NCBI GenBank assembly: GCA_025399215.1
Contig: MU621299.1
Location: 1 to 29,384, forward strand
From: Globomyces pollinis-pini
Lineage: Eukaryota; Chytridiomycota; Chytridiomycetes; Rhizophydiales; Globomycetaceae
Length of the DNA: 29,384 nt
Direction: 5' to 3'
The notes beneath the pieces were generated by a model. That model saw nothing but the letters and a program-made list of their open reading frames with translations. It ran no database searches and was not told the DNA's origin. Both the position numbers and the translations under genes were made by a program. Within the stretch, counting starts at the first letter, position 1. Each line of letters opens with the position of its first letter. Shown here in pieces: positions 1-10,807 of the stretch.

Positions 1-118
1 TTGGGAACATGTCCAATATGGAAATAGTTCTAAAAGAGCTGGAATTCGACACGAAGACTCTGAATATATAGAAAAGGTATTGTGCAGAAAGACTCAATCC
101 TTTATTTTCATCACTATA

Positions 119-2777
119 TCAAAAAGATCCACGACGTTCATCATTCCACCAGTAAACACTACTAATACCACTATTGCGGGGGGAAGTTTCTATAACATTA
201 ATATGATACGCATTCAAATCTAAATCAAGTAGCTTTAATTGATAATCAATAGTAGATTTCCAATAAGAACAGACAGTATAGAGTTTAGCGCAACTGCTTG
301 ATGACATATATGAAATGATAATATCATAAATTTCCCCTGGAAATACACTTTGATGAATCCCACCAACGGATTTAGTTAACCAACCTTTTTTAATTGTTTG
401 TTGGATGCGCTTTGATGGTATGTAACCTGGAATGGTGTTTTGTCTTGGTTTCGACGCATATATAACTACAAGACAGAATTGACACGGATCAGTGCATATA
501 CAAGCATCAATCCCGGATATTCCTTTCAAGCTGATGTCAAAAGGGTTAAAGTTGAAGCATCCAGACTTTTGTGTTACTGACATTTGAAGTTCTTGAATTT
601 TGGATACAAATTTCTGTAATTCCGGAGCACTGCGATTGTGTTCCAATGACGCTTTTATATCGCTCAATCTTGAGCTAATATGATTATTGAATGCTTCATT
701 GATTTCATCAAACATTTGTCTTCGCTGCGGTGGCCACTCTTGCTCTTTGATAAATTCATAATCGTTTTGGCCTATCAAAGCTTTACGAATCTTTTGATAG
801 CAATAATCAGGAGATATGAATTTTGTGGACTTCCATTGCCGTTCCCAGTTACTAGAGATCAATTTCATACGTTTAAATTGGTCATTTAAAATAACCCATC
901 CTTCACTATAATTATCGCTATACACTTGGTCTTTGAAGAATTTAAGTGGGCCGATAATCCTAAAAAATTAATATAACCTTAGTGACTACATGTTACAAGG
1001 GCATACTCCCATTTCAGCTGCCAATTCAACCATTTGTGAGTATTCGAGTTCATTTCCTAAAGCATCGCATACTGCAAGCATAATCAACCCTTCGACTTCG
1101 TAGTTTACAATATGCAGGTTATCACCACCCACAAGCTCAAACGAATAGGTAAAACGATCTTTCAAGAAACGGTCAAGCTTGTTTTCCAAGATCCACTTTT
1201 TAGCCCAAATTGCTTGGTCAGTGTCGAAACGGCCACGGGTAGCTACTAGTAGAAATCCATTCCACTTAACTACAACAATCATAGATCCATCCATCTTAGT
1301 TGTTCCTTTTACAATAGATGTATCATTTTCTGTTGATGATAAATCTTCCTTTGAAACTATCATATTTAACATTATATCAAATACATTTCTTGAATCTAAC
1401 AAAGGGATATGATACTACGGTTTTCAAGCTAATGTCAAGCATTAGTCCACGAAACATGTCCGCTTCACTTGCCGAAATATTCGTATAATTGAAGATCAAA
1501 ATTCCACTTTCTGGATGGATTCTTTGTTTGATAAAGCCTTTGGATAACAATTTGGTTGAAGCTGCCACAATTTCATCAAAATTCATCATCCTCGCAATGT
1601 GTGAGTCGCGATGTCTGAATTCTTTAGATATATGTTGGATTTCTTTTGAACGTTTCTTTATGTTTGTGATTATCTCCATGCCTTTCTTCGGATACCAGCA
1701 GTTCAAATAATCATATAGCAAACCTGGCCCTATGTTGGCAAAATACAAAGAAGTACAAGTATCTGACGGAACAAAAGATTCTGGATCATGAAACTCTGGC
1801 CTTGAAATGCAAAAGAAACCAACAGGCGTATTTTGATATTTGGAAGGAATTTGGAATGCAGATAGTAAATTTTGACGAGCTGAATGATTTAAACACCAGA
1901 TATCTCTTCCGTCCAAAAAGATCAAATCCAAGGCAGTGAAATTCAAACCGTGTTCATTGACTGTACAATACCCTGACAGAACTATGTTTGATCGATTTGA
2001 AATATTTCTAGGTACCAAGAATTGCTTTGGAACCGAAAAAACACGATCTTTGTAGATAAATGAAACATATGTGTCTGAAAGAAACAAGTAAGAAAACACT
2101 GGGTCATCTGCGATTGACGTGACTTTGTAATTCTTTAAAATGGTGAAACAGAGACTTGGATTCAAATCATGCGAAGCATAACGAATTGGTTGAACACGAT
2201 TATCAACCAATCTCTGAAAATCTACATTATACTTGGATTGAAACTTAACATTTGAAATTGTAGTATCATGGATATTCAAGAATAATGCTACCAATTTCGA
2301 GATATTGTCAAAAACATTGTGGATTGAATCATTTGCAGTAACCAAACGGGACACGAAATGGTAAGTTGGCCGGAAAATTGTTTGGTAAGAGGTGCGTTTA
2401 TGTGGTTGTTTTCTTTGTGTAGATTTACTATTCTGGCGAGTTTGCAATTCCTCTTGATCTGCATATAATTCGATACATAACCAATCTACTGTTCTGCTGC
2501 AACCAAATAACCAGTTTGACTTCAACTGTATATCTAAAATTAAAAATCCACCTTTCTCGTCATATTTTGATATTATATCCAACAGAGTCTTCACATCTCT
2601 TTTGCTCAAATCAGATTTGTTAGCTGAAAAAAGTACACTTTGCTGTTCTGGATAATCAACTCGCAGCTTTTCCAACAATAAGCCTGCCATAGTCGTCTTT
2701 CCTGATCCAGATGGCCCTTGAAATAGTATGACACGAACGTTTTCAGGGAATTGCATTAGATTTAGTTTAAAATGCAT
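119..2777 (-). CDS. T4 Rnl1-like RNA ligase with N-terminal P-loop domain (3 exons)
   Basis: Probably an ATP-dependent RNA end-joining or repair enzyme. Exons are 2777-1385, 1356-990 and 959-119, giving 866 aa. The two introns (28 and 30 nt) restore frame exactly where ligase motifs would otherwise break. A Walker A motif, GPSGSGKT, lies at residues 21-28, as in nucleoside or polynucleotide kinases. Residues about 180-330 resemble an mRNA guanylyltransferase fold, but the motif I lysine and the motif III acidic residues are not visible, so that domain would be inactive (inference). From about residue 430 the protein follows T4 RNA ligase 1: an upstream RGLMLD block, motif I KMDGS with K485 as likely nucleophile, FELVGGDN, motif IV EGWVI (606-610) and motif V KRMKLI (616-621). 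The start ATG precedes the P-loop closely. Fungal Trl1 runs ligase-kinase-phosphodiesterase, so the order here is different. Two introns in 2.6 kb is sparse compared with its neighbours. Confidence 0.72.
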
Positions 2778-3051
2778 GGCTATGATAACTGATTCCTATT
2801 TCCTGTTGTGTGAATTCATGCAAATCAAAGTTTCCCACGAATATGCATTTTACTGTACCATTTGCATTTAAATTGTGTGAAAAGTCGAAAAGGCGGAATT
2901 CTTACAAGTTGAGCACCAACTTTCGCTTCCTCATTAAATGGATGTCTAAAAACATTCCAACCAATCCAAATTCCAAGTAACATTGTTGGACAACTCGGAC
3001 AATTTGCATTCAAAAGAGAAACCGAACGTCAGTTTTTTTTCCTCCATCTTC

Positions 3052-4305
3052 ATGGGCAGCGCTACCAAGATTGAAAAAGTATCCAAGAAAAAGAAGCGAT
3101 TGTCCGTTGAAACGAAAGTCAAGGCAGTCGAGGAATTGCAACAGTTCGTAGCTAGTGGAAGGAAGGGTTCCGACATACTGACTAAACTTGCCGTCAAGTA
3201 CAAGATCAAGGCAAGTTATTTGCCAACATTGCTATCTCGCAGTCGCAAAGATGGTCCAAAAAAATCTTATGGGAATAATCTTTTTACGTGTTTGGAGGAA
3301 CTAACTCTAGCCCAAATGATTAAAGGCTTCAGCCTTTCTCAAAACCCGTTAAATAGGCTTCAAACAATTGAGCTGGCCAAGCTTGTTTATCCAGGGAGAA
3401 TGAAGAACGGAGTTGCATGGTTCAAACGCTTCTGTGACGAATGGGTGGATGACATCTCATTTCGAACTTCAAAAGGATTGGGGAAAAACAAGGGATTGAA
3501 GAAAAAAATTAACGACCAAGATATTGTAGGTGATATCAAGCAATGGTCGGTGAAGTTTCCAAAGTGGTTAAAGGCTCATGAAATCGACTCTGAAGGTATC
3601 ATGACAGCTGATGAAATACGAATACAAGCTGACGGAACGTATATCAATCAAAAAGTACACAAGCCTTCAAGTCGAGAAAGTAAAAACTTGAAGTGCTGTA
3701 CATACATCCCTTTTATTGCATCATCAGGGGTAACCTTACTTCATGTGTTTGTGCTTCCATTCACCAATGATATTCCCGAAGTGCTTAATTTTGATCAGAC
3801 TATAACAAAGACTACTGTTCCAGTTCTTTATTGTTTTTCAGACACTGGTTGTTTAAAAAAGGAACACTGGAAGTCTCTCATGGAAGCGTTAGTGACTCGA
3901 AAAAATCTTCTATGCCCTCAGAAGCCTTTATGCTTACTTCTAGATAATCTAGATATGGATCATGACCTGGAAACCGCTGTATATCTAATGCAGAACGATG
4001 TTCATATTTGCTATATGGTACCAAATGCAAGTCATTTCCTTCAACCATGTGATGATCAAGTACTTGAAACCTATAAAAGGTCCATTCTCAGACGTTTAAA
4101 AGAAGATGGTATATTCAATGTTAGCTCAGATAGTGAAATGGACAGTTTTTTAAATAACACTACAATACAAGACGTCCTTCACATTACCCCTGATGTCGTA
4201 AAATCTTCATTTGAGGCAGTGGGGATTGTGCCATGGAATCGCCAGACTATTCTTAAACGCACCAAAGTACATGCACTGAATTGTCTGAAAGCCACCCGTG
4301 ATTAA
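3052..4305 (+). CDS. pogo/Tigger-type DDE transposase, intronless
   Basis: A 417-aa open frame from ATG 3052; the frame is open further upstream, but only from a TTG codon. The N-terminal 70 residues are basic and look like a psq/CENP-B helix-turn-helix (KRLSVETKVKAVEELQQF). They are followed by a second DNA-binding segment ending near FKRFCDEW. The catalytic core reads as DDE_1: first Asp in RIQADGTY, second in CLLLDNLD, third in FLQPCDDQVLE, matching the usual LLLDN and HLLQPLD blocks. It therefore looks catalytically complete. No introns occur in 1.25 kb, whereas neighbours have one every 100-200 nt; this fits a mobile or recently arrived gene. I found no clear terminal inverted repeats. 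A 10-bp direct repeat (ttccaagtaa) occurs at 2971-2980 and 4375-4384 but may be chance. It could be active, or domesticated. Confidence 0.8.
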   Translation: MGSATKIEKVSKKKKRLSVETKVKAVEELQQFVASGRKGSDILTKLAVKYKIKASYLPTLLSRSRKDGPKKSYGNNLFTCLEELTLAQMIKGFSLSQNPLNRLQTIELAKLVYPGRMKNGVAWFKRFCDEWVDDISFRTSKGLGKNKGLKKKINDQDIVGDIKQWSVKFPKWLKAHEIDSEGIMTADEIRIQADGTYINQKVHKPSSRESKNLKCCTYIPFIASSGVTLLHVFVLPFTNDIPEVLNFDQTITKTTVPVLYCFSDTGCLKKEHWKSLMEALVTRKNLLCPQKPLCLLLDNLDMDHDLETAVYLMQNDVHICYMVPNASHFLQPCDDQVLETYKRSILRRLKEDGIFNVSSDSEMDSFLNNTTIQDVLHITPDVVKSSFEAVGIVPWNRQTILKRTKVHALNCLKATRD

Positions 4306-4455
4306 ATGATTGATTCTTCATAATCTAAAGTGCAGAGTGCGTTGTAGCAGTCAACTGAAGCTAGAAAGAAAATTTTCCAAGTAAATCGCAGTGGTTTGAA
4401 ATATTTAAAGAATTTATTACAGGTTTAAATAAAATTTAATAAAATAATTACTTGA

Positions 4456-7400
4456 TCAGAACCATGATGATTGACTTGTCAATTCATCCAAAGTTTTTGT
4501 TAAATCTTCCACATTGACTTGTTCAATCTGTAATTTCTTTTTCAAACTTTCAATCTCTTGGTTTGATTGCTGAAAATCATCTATTAATTGGTTGTATTTC
4601 AGTTGAAGGGAATACAATTCTTCAGTTGGTGCTGAAGACTTTGCTTTAGCTGGTTTGTTGAGTTGATCTTGAGAACTATTGGAATCCAAACGATCAGAAT
4701 TTACAGTACTTGTTGATACTTTTCTAGAGATTGTGGCTTCTGTTTGAAGCTGATTAATTTCCTGGCGACATTCAAACAACTGTTGAACCAACTGAGAATT
4801 CATGGCTTCCTTTTCTTCCACATCCATTTGAAGACTTTCTACTTGGTCATTCAATTGTCGAATAGTGCTATTAAACAACTCGACACGTTCATCAAAGGCC
4901 CGTGTCATTTCATGCATTTCATTTGACTTTCTGTCCATCATATTCGATGCCTTCGTGTATTCTTTCTCGGCTGATAAAAGTTGATTTTTTAACTGCAAAC
5001 TTTCTTTCGTCATCTCCTCCAACTGTGCTTGTAATTCAATTACAACATTTTCATCAAATTCGGATTTAGAAGACACTGAAGCTCCCTCCATTGGAGATTC
5101 ATTGGCTTTCGATTGCAATTCAACTTTCAACCTTTGGTTTTCTTCTTCTAATAAACTTATCTTAATCTGCAATTCAGAGTTGATATTATCTGCTTGTCGA
5201 GATGTAGTTTTCCTGGTCAATTTAGAATCATTTATCATCAATTGCATGTCTTTCATTTCATTTTCCATACTTTGTTTCTCTTCATTCAACATAACAATCT
5301 CTACTTCCAATTTAGTAATTTCTAATAAAGATTGATGTTTTTCCCCTTCAACTTTTTCAAGATTCATTTCCAACTGTTCAACAACTTCGGATACTTTCTG
5401 TAAATCGGATATTCTTTGTTGATGTTCCAATATTAATTCATCTACTTCCTTTTGATTGGCCTGCTTTAATTCAAGCATATCCATATCTTTATCTTCCAGT
5501 TGGGCTTCCAAAGTTGCAATAGTCAACTCACTAGAGACGGTTGTAGTGAGATATTCTTGATTCAAATCTGCATGTTTTGATTTCAAACTTTCATGTTCTT
5601 TTTCAAGTAACAACAATTTCTTTTCAAACATTGCATGACTATCCAAAGCTTTATCTTTTTCCAAAGTGAGTGCTCGGATTTCTAATTTAGCATTGGATAA
5701 ACTTTCCAAAGTATCTTCAGGAACTATACTTTGCGTATCCAATTTTTCTTTCCTCATTTGTAAAAGTTGACTTTCTAATCGTTCAATTTCTTTTTTTGAC
5801 TCTGCTAGTTCTTCCGTTACTTTGATATATCCAGCTCCAAGACCATTCTTCATCACTTCCACAGATAGTTTCTCACATTTGAATAATAACGTTTCATAAT
5901 CATCTTCAGAATATTTCGAGGATTTACCTCCACTACCAACCACGGTATTTTCATCATGAACCGAATGGGATACGGATAATGGTGATGGTGTTCTTGTAAG
6001 GATTTGATCATCAGAAAGCTTTGAACGAACAATTTGAGGGTCAACAGCTGAGAATAATGATGAAGGTTCATCTAATGAATTCAAAACTTCATCCAATAAA
6101 CTACCAGATTTAAGTGGAGGTGTAGTATCTCTCACTAATGGAGATGCAGATGAAGGTCGTATAATAGTATGATCATTCAACTCTGAATTCGATGAATTTG
6201 AATTTTGTTGTCTAACAGAAGGTAATGTTTCACTTGATGCAAACTCGGTTGGACTTGCAAGCGAAGAAAAAGCCCAATCGACTTTAGAAGTTTCGCTAAT
6301 AGAGCTAATTTGAGAAGTAGATGCTCGTTTTTGAGGTGGTTGTGTATAATTTGATCGTCTAAACAAATTACTTTTAGTATGTCGTGCAATTGGTGCTAAT
6401 ATTTGCTGTGAATCAAATGACTAATAAAATAAATCACACAAATAAAAACTTACATCCGCTGATCCATTTGAGTTCACTCTTCCTGCAAAATCAGGATCAA
6501 CATAAGGAGGTCCATGTGAAGAAAATGAGTCTACACGATGAGAATTACGGGCGTATCCATCATAAGAACTTTGTGAATTCACCGAATGTCCACGTAAAGG
6601 CATTCCATCCTAGAATTAATGACTGGGGGAAAATACTGAGGTTGTTGAAGGTGTAGCATTATTGTAAAAATTGTTAAAAGTAGAAGAACCAGCATATTGA
6701 CTAGGCTATTCATGTTAGTATTATAGAGATACATTAGGAATGGGAACATGATTTGGTTGTGAAGCAAGACGTTGTTCATTCAATTCATCCAAAAGAAGTA
6801 TATGTTGTGATAAATCTTGTTGATCAGCAGCACACAAAGAGTGAATGGAATCCCTGTAATGAGATAGAAATCGAATCAATTCTTCATTCAATATTTGAAT
6901 ATTTCGATCACAAACATCAATCTCATGAGCATATTGTTTCTTCAATTTCTTATCTTTTGTCGATGATCGTTTAGTTACCAAATCATTCTTTGCTTGTCTC
7001 TGTTGAACTACTTGTCTTTCATACATGACAGTTTTATGGTTCAAATCCATGACATTCTAGAGTGAGTTGGAATAATCTCATATCATACATTCTTTAAAGC
7101 CATGGTTGTAGAAGATGGGTGAATCATCTAACAGATCAGTATGAAATTGAATATCCAAACCTTTCCACCTCGATGAAGTATACGCTTTTCCAGAAAATCC
7201 AATTCTGCCTGTCGTAATGCTCCAGCAGTGTCTCTGTACTTGACCAAGAATTTGATTAATTCAGTACTGAATAATTCAATTCGCCGATTGGCAACTAAAA
7301 TTGAGTACTTGATTCTTTACATTCAATTTGTTCTAAAGCTTTCGCCTTATTCTTTTTATCAGTATGAGAAATCTCCATTTTAATTGCTGATTCTTTCAAT

Positions 7401-7734
7401 TTCCATTCAACTTTCTATAGGAATCAGTAAGCAAAGATACTACCATTTTCTTCTCATATTGACCAATTAAAACATCCAAGTTGTGTTCATCCTAACGGTG
7501 AGATATTTGTTGTTACTCTGCGTATTCGTACAAGCTCTTGTGGTAATATTGGTTCTTTCGATACCACCATGAAATAAATTAGTAGAGTGATGGGCGAAAG
7601 AATGTGAGACTAAAGGGATTGGTGGCTTGAAATTAGGAATTGGCAACAAACTCAAAGATGGTGGGTTTATTCATTGCCTTTTACCAGATACTAACTCACT
7701 CATCGGTATCCAAATAGATCCAACCGTTGATCAT
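4456..7734 (-). CDS. long coiled-coil protein, 11 exons, function unknown
   Basis: Exons are 7734-7700, 7650-7565, 7536-7517, 7491-7444, 7414-7321, 7294-7161, 7127-7089, 7056-6733, 6705-6637, 6609-6454 and 6420-4456, joined by ten introns of 25-49 nt, all in frame, for 989 aa. The 5' end is uncertain: the frame is open about 40 nt upstream of ATG 7734, to an acceptor-like TTTTAG. The N-terminal third holds two similar helical segments (IELFSTELIKFLVKYRD and IQILNEELIRFLSHYRD), suggesting an internal duplication. A Ser/Asn/Pro-rich disordered middle follows. The last roughly 480 residues are nearly continuous heptad-rich coiled coil. It could be a cytoskeletal, septation or vesicle-tether scaffold, but no family is recognised. 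It lies on the same strand about 100 nt downstream of CTU2. Confidence 0.75.
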
Positions 7735-7835
7735 TAACCATTTAAGCAATGTCGCGTTTTTGGCTTCACTATGATGATCAGATCTAAAACATTCTCAAAC
7801 ATAACTTAAAACACCAAGGTATGAGTACAAGTATA

Positions 7836-9392
7836 TTAATTATCCTCATCTGTCAATAAGAACTCTGCAATTTCATTGCGAAGATGTGCACGTCGACTAC
7901 TAGTAACAGCCTTCTCAAACATCCCATTGGGAAACAAAGCTTTTGAAGTCTCGGTTTTCTTTATCTCCTGTGTGATGTTTTTACATGCATAACAAATAAC
8001 TAGTGGTGCGGATTGTAGCTGATCGATAGAACATGTTCCATTAGTATCATTGCAATCACAATCATCACAACCATTTTCTCCTTTTTGCTCCATCGGATTA
8101 GTATCAGTGATTTTAGCAGATTCGATTTTGGAGAAACCACTGGCACTATCTATTGGACTAAAAAGCTTCAGTAAAAACTGTATTACCCATTGCAAATTGG
8201 ACAATTTACATTTTCGCTTTCCGCAACATGTGATTTGATCTTGAATGCCGTTCTAGTTATGGTACTAACTGTAGAGGGAAACTCACTCTCCAGACCATTG
8301 ATAAAATCTAAATTAAGTAAGGAAACATTGTTACCTGCCGTTAGTTTATCTATACTAGCTTTTGAATTCATGGTTGTAGTCAAAGAGGGGTGTAAAAAGT
8401 GCTCCAAGTTTCTATAACGATTGTAAAAAGCAACTTCCTTTGCTAAAATATCGCGGATTGGTCTTACAACCAGCATATCTGAAAGTGAATCAAGTGTATA
8501 TCAAATACCATCAATAACAGTTTCGACGGCCATATCTGATGGTAGATTCAATCCTCTACCTTTACTGGTGTTTGAGATCACTCGAATGGCCAAAAGTGTT
8601 GAATTATCACCCAAAAATATCACATTACAATTCTGTTTCTTGGCTTGAGCATGTAATGCTTGTAAAGTATAAATATTTAGAATATCTTCTTTTGAAGATA
8701 AGGATGTCAAAGAGTTCATAGATTGAGTTAATCGATCTAAAGCTGGTTCTTGATTAGACACTTCCAGTTGAACTGTGGGACTATCTGAAAATTAAATGGT
8801 TCATTCAAAGATAAAAATGAAGCAAGACAAAAGTATTCTATTGTGAATTATACCTTTCATAGATAGAGAAGTAGGAGCTGCTTCAAAAATTGACTCTAAT
8901 TTTACAATTGAATAATCGACTTTCAGTTTTTGAAAAAGGTTCTCCACCTCGACAGTTAATGTTGGGTTTTTTAAAACACTGGATTGGTCTACGTGACAAT
9001 AATGCAAATATGGATAGCGTGGTTTCCTTTGTATATGAGTAGGATCAATAGCCGAGAAAGAGCTCATTAAATCCAGCATGCATCTTTTATGAATATACTG
9101 AATGAAAATAATACCTTGAAGAAGGACCTCCTGAAAAAGCCAATAAAACCCTTGGTTGTTTAGGGACTAATTTCAATTTCATAACGTTTGTTCTAAAACG
9201 ATGGATGACAGAATCCTGAAAGCACTTTTTACAGAATAGAGTATTTCGAATGGAAACAGTTGGAGGTAATTCCTTACATTTATGACAAAACCCATCCTTT
9301 AATGTTCTAGTGTTTGCTGTACATGAATTCATATATGATTTACATTTGATTTTTGGAATCATTTCTGGTTCTGGTTCTGTACTGTCACACAT
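7836..9392 (-). CDS. CTU2: cytosolic tRNA 2-thiolation protein 2 (Ctu2/Ncs2)
   Basis: Partner of Ctu1/Ncs6 in 2-thiolation of wobble uridine (s2U34) in the cytosol, downstream of the Urm1 sulfur relay. Exons are 9392-9115, 9083-8854, 8784-8509, 8478-8187 and 8157-7836 (introns 31, 69, 30 and 29 nt), giving 465 aa. The N-terminus carries paired cysteines (FCHKC, FCKKC). The PP-loop variant LAFSGGPSSR ends exon 1. The block VIFLGDNSTLLAIRVIS is followed by RPIRDILAKEVAFYNRY, characteristic of the family, and the C-terminus has two Cys pairs (CPIC, CYAC). Family members retain a degenerate PP-loop and act with Ctu1. A TTG occurs in frame upstream; ATG 9392 is chosen as the first ATG. A promoter region of about 286 nt is shared with CBP3. 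Confidence 0.88.
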
Positions 9393-9678
9393 CCTAAACA
9401 AAAAAAAATAAAAAAAAATTCAATTCAATTCAATTGAATTCTGTTTGATTGATTTCATTTGAAGGGACTTTTAGGTGAAGCAATGAGTAGTTAGGAGGAA
9501 TAAAGAACCAATAAATAAACGGATAATTTAAGATTAAAGGACCATCAAATACTGTAATCTGACTAGTTTATAAATTTCCTTGTCATTATTGACTGCATCA
9601 ATTCCTGTTTAGTACTTTTTAAACGTTCGATTTCATTCCATCAAAAAAAAATTAAAAAAGTTTACCAATTCATTGAGA
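9393..9678. promoter_or_regulatory. divergent intergenic region between CTU2 and CBP3
   Basis: 286 nt between opposed start codons, presumably carrying both promoters. It holds A-runs at both ends and a short (ATTCA)n-like microsatellite at about 9418-9441, which contains a 14-bp perfect palindrome (AATTCAATTGAATT, 9427-9440). No coding frame is evident. Promoter function is inferred from position only. Confidence 0.45.
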
Positions 9679-10498
9679 ATGATAAACAGAATAATAGGAA
9701 GAACGAGTCGTCATTTACTCATTGGAAAACTTACTCCAATCAATCCTCACATTCGGCCTCTACAAATTATTTCAAGATCAATGTCAAACAATTTACCTTA
9801 CCCAGATATGTTGGCAAAAGCAATGAGTCCTATCAGCTATATGAAATGGAAAATGAATGTACATTTTGGTTTGGAATAACAGTTTGTAGGTGATTGACAA
9901 CGCTAGAGTCTCTTATGAACAATGTTCATTTGAATTTGAAAAAATTAGACATTTAATGAATTTACCAGAGAATTTTGAATCATGGTTCTCAATCACTATA
10001 TTGCATGTATGGATGATTCACAAACGGTTACTTCAAGAAGGTGATATAGGAAAAGAATGTAACGAAATATCATTGACTTTAAGTGTATAATGAAATTGTA
10101 TCCCATATTTGGTTAGACGTTGAAATCAAGCTACATCAAGCCGGAGTAATCATTTATGACTAACCTTTAGGTTCGGGCTGATATTAACAATATTGTAAAA
10201 GACTTGGTTTTTGCTTTTCAAGGTATGAATTATAGAGTAGTTGATTTTGCAGGTCAAGTATTAGCTTATGACGAAGGATTTTATTATGGAGACGCTATTT
10301 TCGCAGGTAAATAGACTATCTCTAAACCTTTCAGCTGCATTATGGAGAAATATATACGTGTCAATGGATGTCGATCCTCAGCACCTAACTAATGCATTGA
10401 AAATCATTCGTCAACAGCTACAGCATGTCGATTCAACCGAAAGAGAAGTTTTTCTAGAAGGAAAGTTTAAATTTAAAGAAATTGATCTATTAAACTAA
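9679..10498 (+). CDS. CBP3: mitochondrial complex III assembly chaperone (Cbp3/UQCC1 family)
   Basis: Cbp3-family proteins bind mitochondrial ribosomes and newly made cytochrome b during bc1 complex assembly. Six exons: 9679-9858, 9890-10058, 10084-10145, 10171-10222, 10253-10306 and 10335-10498, with introns of 31, 25, 25, 30 and 28 nt, giving 226 aa. The first 35 residues are basic and lack acidic residues, as in a mitochondrial presequence. Family blocks in order are FESWFSITILHVWM, GKELYNEIVSHIWLDVE, KDLVFAFQGQVLAYDEG and AIFAAALWRNIY. Each exon junction completes one of these blocks, which supports the tiny introns strongly. The intron at 10223-10252 is 30 nt and has no in-frame stop, so retention would only insert ten residues. 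Confidence 0.88.
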
Positions 10499-10643
10499 AT
10501 ATATATTTACTTGATACATGAATATGGATGTTTTCAAAACCAATCACGTAAGCCATATCTGTAAAGTGTTCCTTGCAAGGCTCATGATTAACAACCTATC
10601 AAGTATCCATTACTACTTGGACTTGCAGTGTTTATGGTTGGGC

Positions 10644-10715
10644 ACGTTAAGAGTAAATGTAGGTTGGAGATTAAGAGTACACGTAAGTAGAAGATGAAAA
10701 GTACAAGTAAGTAGG
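10644..10715. repeat. imperfect 24-nt tandem repeat, three copies
   Basis: Copies at about 10644-10667, 10668-10691 and 10692-10715 share the core ttaagagtacacgtaagtag with a few substitutions. They lie in the 309-nt gap (10499-10807) between the stop codons of two convergent genes. I see nothing else in that gap: no open frame of note and no tRNA-like structure. A minisatellite is the simplest reading. Confidence 0.6.
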
Positions 10716-10807
10716 AAATTCAATAGGTGTTTGTAAAGTAAAATTTTGATCTTCTCGTTTGACATTTGTATTATTGGTAATTGCGATTCCATGCAAGGTA
10801 TTTTCCG

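Noticed and set aside
2..80. Possible 3' exon of a plus-strand gene at the left edge (frame reading EHVQYGNSSKRAGIRHEDSEY)
   Set aside because: Only about 25 codons are visible, no family match is evident, and no clear stop or splice partner follows before the ligase gene.
2971..4384. Transposon boundaries marked by the 10-bp direct repeat ttccaagtaa flanking the transposase
   Set aside because: Pogo-type elements make 2-bp TA duplications and have terminal inverted repeats; a 10-bp direct match in AT-rich DNA can be chance, and no inverted repeats were seen. Kept only as a note.
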